This document shows, in pieces, positions 60,977-64,000 of a DNA stretch of 64,000 nucleotides. The notes under the pieces were generated by a model, which was not told the origin of the DNA, searched no databases, and saw only the letters and a list, made by a program, of their open reading frames with translations. The translations under genes were made by a program, and so were the position numbers. Position 1 is the stretch's first letter, and each line of letters starts with the position of its first letter. The DNA is from Salvator merianae (Eukaryota > Chordata > Lepidosauria > Squamata > Teiidae): positions 28,125,062 to 28,189,061 of the forward strand of contig QVOM02000116.1 of the NCBI GenBank assembly GCA_003586115.2, read 5' to 3'.

Positions 60977-63900
60977 TTAAGCAATAAGAAGTCCTTTATC
61001 TTCTGACAGGGATGATACATGATCTCCCATTTTCAGTGATATAAAGCAGTGCAAAAATAGAAAGTGTAGGTGGCCCGCATTATTAATGTTCTCTCTACTC
61101 ACCCTGTTAGTTTGAATGTGTGAAGACATTCGCACAACCTGCAACTTATGCTACCCTTAGCTCTACCATAAAATGTTCTCTGTTCACTTCAGCATGCAGC
61201 CACACAAGTGAGTATTGCTCTGATTATTGGGGAACAGGAACGGCTTTAGGCAGGTTACAGTTCTACTTACAAAGCTGCTGCTAATCCAGTGGCAGCTTTT
61301 CTTGCATATCATACCGTTTGTGCAGCTGTGAATCAAATTCATGGCTGCAGTCCTGCATAATCTTTCAATTCCACTGAGTGGGACAGACTTGCATAGAAAG
61401 TTTTATCAAGGACTTTCTCTTAAGTAGCCTACACTCACTGGCTGTATCCACACACATTAAAAAAAACAGCTCAAAAGCTGCTTAGAAGTGGTAGAATGTG
61501 GATGCTATGGTTCCTACCTCAAATCTACACTGAAGGCCAGAGAATACATTTTGGAAATGCGTTTTCCAGCCTTTAATGTGGATTAAGGAACTAGCAAGTG
61601 GATGCTACTACAATCTAAGCTGCATTTGAGCCATTTATTTTTACTGTGTGTGATTGTAGCCACTCATTCCTAAGCTAATTAGTTAAATGCCTTAAAACAC
61701 TGATAACCATTGAATTGGAGCGATGGTAGCAATGGAAGTCAGAGCACTGGCTGGTACTCTGTCTAAATCATGTTTTGAGATGCAAAGTGTGCAAGTTGCA
61801 AATATCAAAAAGCAGTGCACCATCACTATGCTGCTGCCCCACAGGTGAACTTTTGCTGACTGTCACTTCAAAAGTTTAAGCATGTGTCTGGTTTTTTTTC
61901 TCCACTCAACTGATAACTAGAATATGTTATCAAATGTTGCTTTAGTGCATTTCAATACACATTTTACAATTGCCGTCCCATTTACTAATCCAAATTTAAC
62001 AATACCAAAATAAATTTAATTGTGACAGAAAAACAACAGGGTGAAAAACTTTTAAGTTGTTTAAATGCTGCTGAAAATATAGTTTTAAAAATACATTTCT
62101 CTATTCCTGCAATAAAAAAAGGTTGACTTACATCACGACCAGCTTCGCCTTGAGCACCATTCACACCAGGGGCACCAATGGGACCAGATGGACCACGAGC
62201 ACCTGGGGGGCCAGAAATACCAAGGGGACCAGGTTCACCCTAAAAATGAAAAAAAACAGGAGATACATTTCAATGCTGTTTGTACACTAAAATGCAAATA
62301 ATCCCTACACTTTGGTTATAAACCTATTTCTGAAATCACTGAGCAATATCCAAAAATTAAAACATTTTTTTTAAAAAAACAATTACTACATTATCTTTTA
62401 ATTAATGCCAGCACTTTACACTTGAAGCTTTACAATGGCTGCTTAGAAAGAAAGATACATGTGTAGTCTAAATATTTGAATCTACTTTAAGCGTGTTGGT
62501 ACAAATCTGTGATGAAAAGGATTGACCAGCACACTGAGCAAACCACTTAGCCAAGTAGTGTCCAGTCACTGACTTTCCTTTGTGTAATGTTTATTACATG
62601 CCCATTTGGAATGATACAACTTTTCACATCTAGAGCATAACTACCACTGAGTGATCCTGGCTGTTTCCCATGGGCCCAGGAAGCAAAGAGGATCTTTAGA
62701 AGAATTTGGCTGTTCAGTTTGGTGTTTGTATATTCTTCCACTATGATCATGTTTTTGATCTCAGTCTGCAGCATTAGAGGGTCCAACTTGTTTTGTTTTC
62801 CAGGGCTCATTCTAGTATACTATTGCCCATGGATTAGGGAAGTCATAGAAGTGGATCCAGACTCCATTTGAGACCCTTGCTTTGATCTCACGAACCATGT
62901 TTTGGTTTGCAATGGACCAAAATGCAGAAAGAAAAAAAAAGATGGGGAGAATTAGTATGAGGGTCTTAGCTGCGCTCTTACACTGACACAGGTAGCCAGC
63001 TGTGTAGAAATTCAGGCATGTGTAGAAATTCAGCTTGGCAGCAATTGAACCACCTTGGTTTGGTTCAGTTTGGCTGCATGCTGATCTGAGTAACCCACAG
63101 GAGCAATCTATCCCAACTTTGTGGTATACAGCTGTCTGCCTCACTCAGCTGAATTGATGAGAACTAAATGAGGTTGTTTGGCCATTCAGGCCAAAAGCAA
63201 AAGTCTTGTCTGTCACAGGGTTACCAGTATAACATGATTTCTCTATATCTTCTAGGACTATGATCTAAAGCAGGCATCAGTGGCACCTGGCACAGGTGAG
63301 CACTGCTGGAAGTCTTCCCCCTGCTGAAAGCAAGCTTATGAGCTTCCTTTGAAGTCTATATACTATGTGCTGCATGGACTTCAAAGGAAGTTCACAAACC
63401 TGCTTCAAGCAGGAGGATGGACTTCCAGCTGGATTCATCTATGTCAGTTGCCACTGGCAGGCACGGAGCACCTGTGACCTTTCAAATACTGCATGCCAGT
63501 GCTTATTAATCTCAAAGACCATGAGCAGTCTTCACGAATTAAGAAATGTTCTCCAATGACAGTTGGAAGATCACAGACGTCCCCATCTCTAATCATGTAG
63601 CAACTCTGGTGCATTTAAAAGAGTCTAGGGACTCCAAACTTACAGGTTCCAGCTTCAACATATCAAAAAGGTGAGTTATCAAAGTGACAAATAATAGATT
63701 TTAGAACAGATTTTCAAATGAGATGGTTAGGAATATGTACAGGCAAAATCAAGAGTCTACTGAAACAAGCTTTTGGCTTATCAAAGGAAACATTCAACTA
63801 TTCTTCATGACTTTCTCTGTGTGCTATGTTACTTAAGTAAAATCAAAGGAATCATGTTTTTTTAAAGAAACATGCCTAATTTTCAGCATTGGCTTTTACA

Positions 63901-64000
63901 TGTGCTACCCAAATATTAGTCAAATGAGTTTCTGCCATTATGTTGACAAACATTATACTCACAACTGCTCCAGCAATGCCTGGGAGACCACGTTCTCCCC
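49240..64000 (-). CDS. COL1A2: COL1A2, collagen alpha-2(I) chain (gene body, exons 41-52 and 3' UTR; 5' part outside window)
   Basis: Type I collagen is two alpha-1 chains and one alpha-2 chain, the main fibre of skin, bone and tendon. Exons 41 (partial) to 48 are 54 or 108 bases, start with a full Gly codon and encode uninterrupted Gly-X-Y. This is the fibrillar collagen exon pattern. Exon 49 holds the helix end, the C-telopeptide and the procollagen C-proteinase site (YYRA|DQP). Exons 49-52 encode the C-propeptide and end in [19 protein letters not shown]. The C-propeptide has seven cysteines, as expected for alpha-2 rather than eight in alpha-1, and the NIT glycosylation site. There is no Lys in the C-telopeptide, also an alpha-2 trait. 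Exon numbers follow the 52-exon human gene. Assignment to COL1A2 is certain from the C-terminus. Confidence 0.98.
49260..49265 (-). promoter_or_regulatory. COL1A2: COL1A2 distal poly(A) signal
   Basis: AATAAA followed by GCATGT on the minus strand, the most downstream signal. Another AATAAA lies 20 bases upstream at 49280-49285, so the end is a double signal. Confidence 0.8.
49787..49792 (-). promoter_or_regulatory. COL1A2: COL1A2 possible proximal poly(A) signal
   Basis: AATAAA about 275 bases after the stop codon. COL1A2 in other vertebrates makes short and long mRNAs by alternative polyadenylation. This site could be the short-form signal, but use is not shown by sequence alone. Confidence 0.5.
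50068..50214 (-). CDS. COL1A2: COL1A2 exon 52 coding part, with stop codon
   Basis: 48 codons plus TGA at 50068-50070. Starts [20 protein letters not shown] and ends [17 protein letters not shown]. The final cysteine closes the C-propeptide disulphide set. Acceptor TTTGCAG. Confidence 0.98.
   Translation of the reverse strand, partial: KKTNKPGKTVIEYRTNKPSRLPILDIAPLDIGGADQEFGVDVGPVCFK
51061..51083. repeat. GCAA tetranucleotide repeat
   Basis: Five to six units. Confidence 0.9.
51585..51860. repeat. TTTATTTATTT-type interspersed repeat (third copy)
   Basis: Reads ACTTTATTTATTTG, then TATCCAGTCCTGTATCTGAAG, then GTGTCTTCACCACTTATCTG and GAGGGAAGACTGTTTCATAG. Parallels the copy at 25612. Confidence 0.55.
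51934..52176 (-). CDS. COL1A2: COL1A2 exon 51
   Basis: 243 bases, 81 codons, phase 0. Reads [20 protein letters not shown] and on through the glycosylation site [11 protein letters not shown] to [11 protein letters not shown]. Acceptor TTTTAG, donor GTGAGT. Confidence 0.98.
52177..53346. other. COL1A2 intron 50
   Basis: Contains the inverted-repeat element at 52324-52777; the remainder is AT-rich intron. Confidence 0.6.
52324..52777. mobile_element. Inverted-repeat element of the 0.4-0.5 kb family (COL1A2 intron 50)
   Basis: Ends TGAGGTCCTTTCTGCCTTTA and, as reverse complement, TCAGGCCCTGTCTGCACTG. The interior has GACACATTTCAGTGGCATGC and a mini-palindrome region at 52610. Confidence 0.55.
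53347..53537 (-). CDS. COL1A2: COL1A2 exon 50
   Basis: 191 bases. Reads [20 protein letters not shown] and on to [13 protein letters not shown], part of the fibrillar collagen C-terminal domain with the calcium-binding and chain-selection region. Between NWY and KKHVW there are seven residues (TSKNLAE) against five in human as I recall, a length like that of alpha-1 chains. Acceptor TGACAG, donor GTTAGT. Confidence 0.97.
53538..54401. other. COL1A2 intron 49
   Basis: Half of it is the inverted-repeat element at 53855; the rest is AT-rich intron. Confidence 0.6.
53855..54265. mobile_element. Inverted-repeat element of the 0.4-0.5 kb family (COL1A2 intron 49)
   Basis: The ends match well: ACTAAGGCCTTTTCCACAC on the left and ACTAAAGCCATTTCCACGC as reverse complement on the right. 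Interior blocks GGGACCCATTTTACAG and CCAGTGTGAGGCAGGTTGTG are shared with other copies. Confidence 0.65.
54402..54648 (-). CDS. COL1A2: COL1A2 exon 49: end of helix, C-telopeptide, start of C-propeptide
   Basis: 247 bases. Begins [13 protein letters not shown] (end of the triple helix), then telopeptide [17 protein letters not shown]. The BMP1-type cleavage follows at A|DQ. The propeptide starts [20 protein letters not shown] and runs to [16 protein letters not shown]. Compared with human from memory ([16 protein letters not shown]) four residues are missing just after the cleavage site. Acceptor TTTCAG, donor GTATGT, leaves in phase 1. Confidence 0.97.
55012..55119 (-). CDS. COL1A2: COL1A2 exon 48
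   Basis: 108 bases: [20 protein letters not shown], then [16 protein letters not shown]. Acceptor GTTTAG, donor GTAAGT. Confidence 0.97.
55263..55316 (-). CDS. COL1A2: COL1A2 exon 47
   Basis: 54 bases reading [18 protein letters not shown]. Acceptor ACAG, donor GTAAGG. Confidence 0.96.
56417..56524 (-). CDS. COL1A2: COL1A2 exon 46
   Basis: 108 bases: [20 protein letters not shown], then [16 protein letters not shown]. Acceptor AACTAG, donor GTAAGT. The [14 protein letters not shown] block is the same as I recall for human. Confidence 0.97.
57723..57776 (-). CDS. COL1A2: COL1A2 exon 45
   Basis: 54 bases reading [18 protein letters not shown]. Acceptor TTTCAG, donor GTAAGT. Confidence 0.96.
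58178..58247. mobile_element. Tiny Harbinger-like MITE, 64 bp, with TTA duplication
   Basis: Element 58181-58244 is almost only two inverted arms: GGTCCTTTCTGCCTGGTCCT and, as reverse complement, GGTTCTTTCTGCACCGAGCC, joined at GGATATATCCC. The flanking 3-bp repeat TTA fits PIF/Harbinger target preference. A 180-bp relative is at 33997. Confidence 0.7.
59421..59528 (-). CDS. COL1A2: COL1A2 exon 44
   Basis: 108 bases, 12 triplets: [20 protein letters not shown], then [16 protein letters not shown]. Acceptor TTTTAG, donor GTATGT. Other-frame open stretches across it are not genes. Confidence 0.96.
59634..59687 (-). CDS. COL1A2: COL1A2 exon 43
   Basis: 54 bases, six triplets reading [18 protein letters not shown]. 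Acceptor TTCACAG, donor GTAATC, a weak donor because +5 is not G. The Y-position Lys before the next exon's GERG is kept as in human. Confidence 0.95.
60945..60976. repeat. GT microsatellite
   Basis: About 15 GT units. Confidence 0.95.
61437..61664. mobile_element. MITE, 222 bp, full-length copy with ACT duplication
   Basis: Element 61440-61661. The left arm is GGCTGTATCCACACACATTA, then AAACAGCTCAAAAGCTGCTTA. The right arm is the inverted match ending GTGTGTGATTGTAGCC. Flanked by a 3-bp direct repeat ACT. Same family as 40853-41025 and end-related to 39844-39970. Confidence 0.7.
62132..62239 (-). CDS. COL1A2: COL1A2 exon 42
   Basis: 108 bases, 12 Gly-X-Y triplets: [20 protein letters not shown], then [16 protein letters not shown]. 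Acceptor TTTTTAG, donor GTAAGT. Confidence 0.97.
62240..63962. other. COL1A2 intron 41
   Basis: Contains a foldback structure at 63270-63480; otherwise nothing recognised. Confidence 0.55.
63270..63480. mobile_element. Foldback element in COL1A2 intron 41
   Basis: An inner stem of about 50 bases (TGGAAGTC...CTTCCTTTGAAGTC at 63307-63356 against 63376-63426) encloses a 19-base loop. Outer arms CAGTGGCA and TGCCACTG plus CACAGGTG and CACCTGTG extend the pairing. MITE-like, unclassified. Confidence 0.6.
63963..64000 (-). CDS. COL1A2: COL1A2 exon 41 (3' end only)
   Basis: Reads [12 protein letters not shown] up to donor GTGAGT, and the rest is cut by the window edge. Human has GERGLPGVAGAV at the end of the corresponding exon. 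Confidence 0.93.

Larger units (their letters stand above)
59688..62131. other. COL1A2 intron 42
   Basis: Holds a GC-richer unclassified block at about 60160-60790, the GT microsatellite at 60945 and the MITE at 61440. Confidence 0.55.

Overview
This 64 kb window is vertebrate nuclear DNA, most likely from a squamate (lizard or snake) or another non-avian reptile. The clues are AT-rich introns, CR1 and L2-like LINE tails in the style common in reptile genomes, many small inverted-repeat DNA transposons, and reptile-like divergence from the human proteins. The species call is inference; the two genes are not in doubt.

Layout, with both genes on the minus strand. COL1A2 (collagen alpha-2(I)) runs from the right edge to about 49.24 kb. 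Its last twelve exons are here, with exon 41 cut by the window edge and numbering following the 52-exon human gene. They encode the end of the Gly-X-Y triple helix, the C-telopeptide and the whole C-propeptide, followed by an 0.8 kb 3' UTR with several poly(A) signals. CASD1 (sialic acid O-acetyltransferase) starts in a CpG island at 36.1-37.3 kb and continues past the left edge. Its first twelve coding exons, 545 codons, are present; the C-terminal membrane part is outside. The order COL1A2 then CASD1, same orientation, matches human 7q21.3. About 12.5 kb separate the COL1A2 poly(A) site from the CASD1 start codon.

That spacer holds the most unexpected item: a decayed first exon of a laminin gamma chain (39.07-39.44 kb, minus strand). 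It has a signal peptide and laminin N-terminal sequence, two stops, one frameshift and a still visible splice donor. Nothing else in the spacer is a convincing gene.

The introns are loaded with transposable elements. They include a 1.15 kb non-autonomous hAT insertion with a perfect 8-bp target duplication (2.9-4.05 kb), and a family of roughly 0.4-0.5 kb inverted-repeat elements present in about eight copies. There is an 0.8 kb foldback element with a second rearranged copy, which carries a 30-bp near-perfect hairpin. Several 60-220 bp MITEs, LINE tails, microsatellites and a small gag-like relic complete the set. No tRNA, rRNA, CRISPR or plus-strand gene was found. All exon boundaries were read by eye from splice sites and protein similarity recalled from memory; no search was run.
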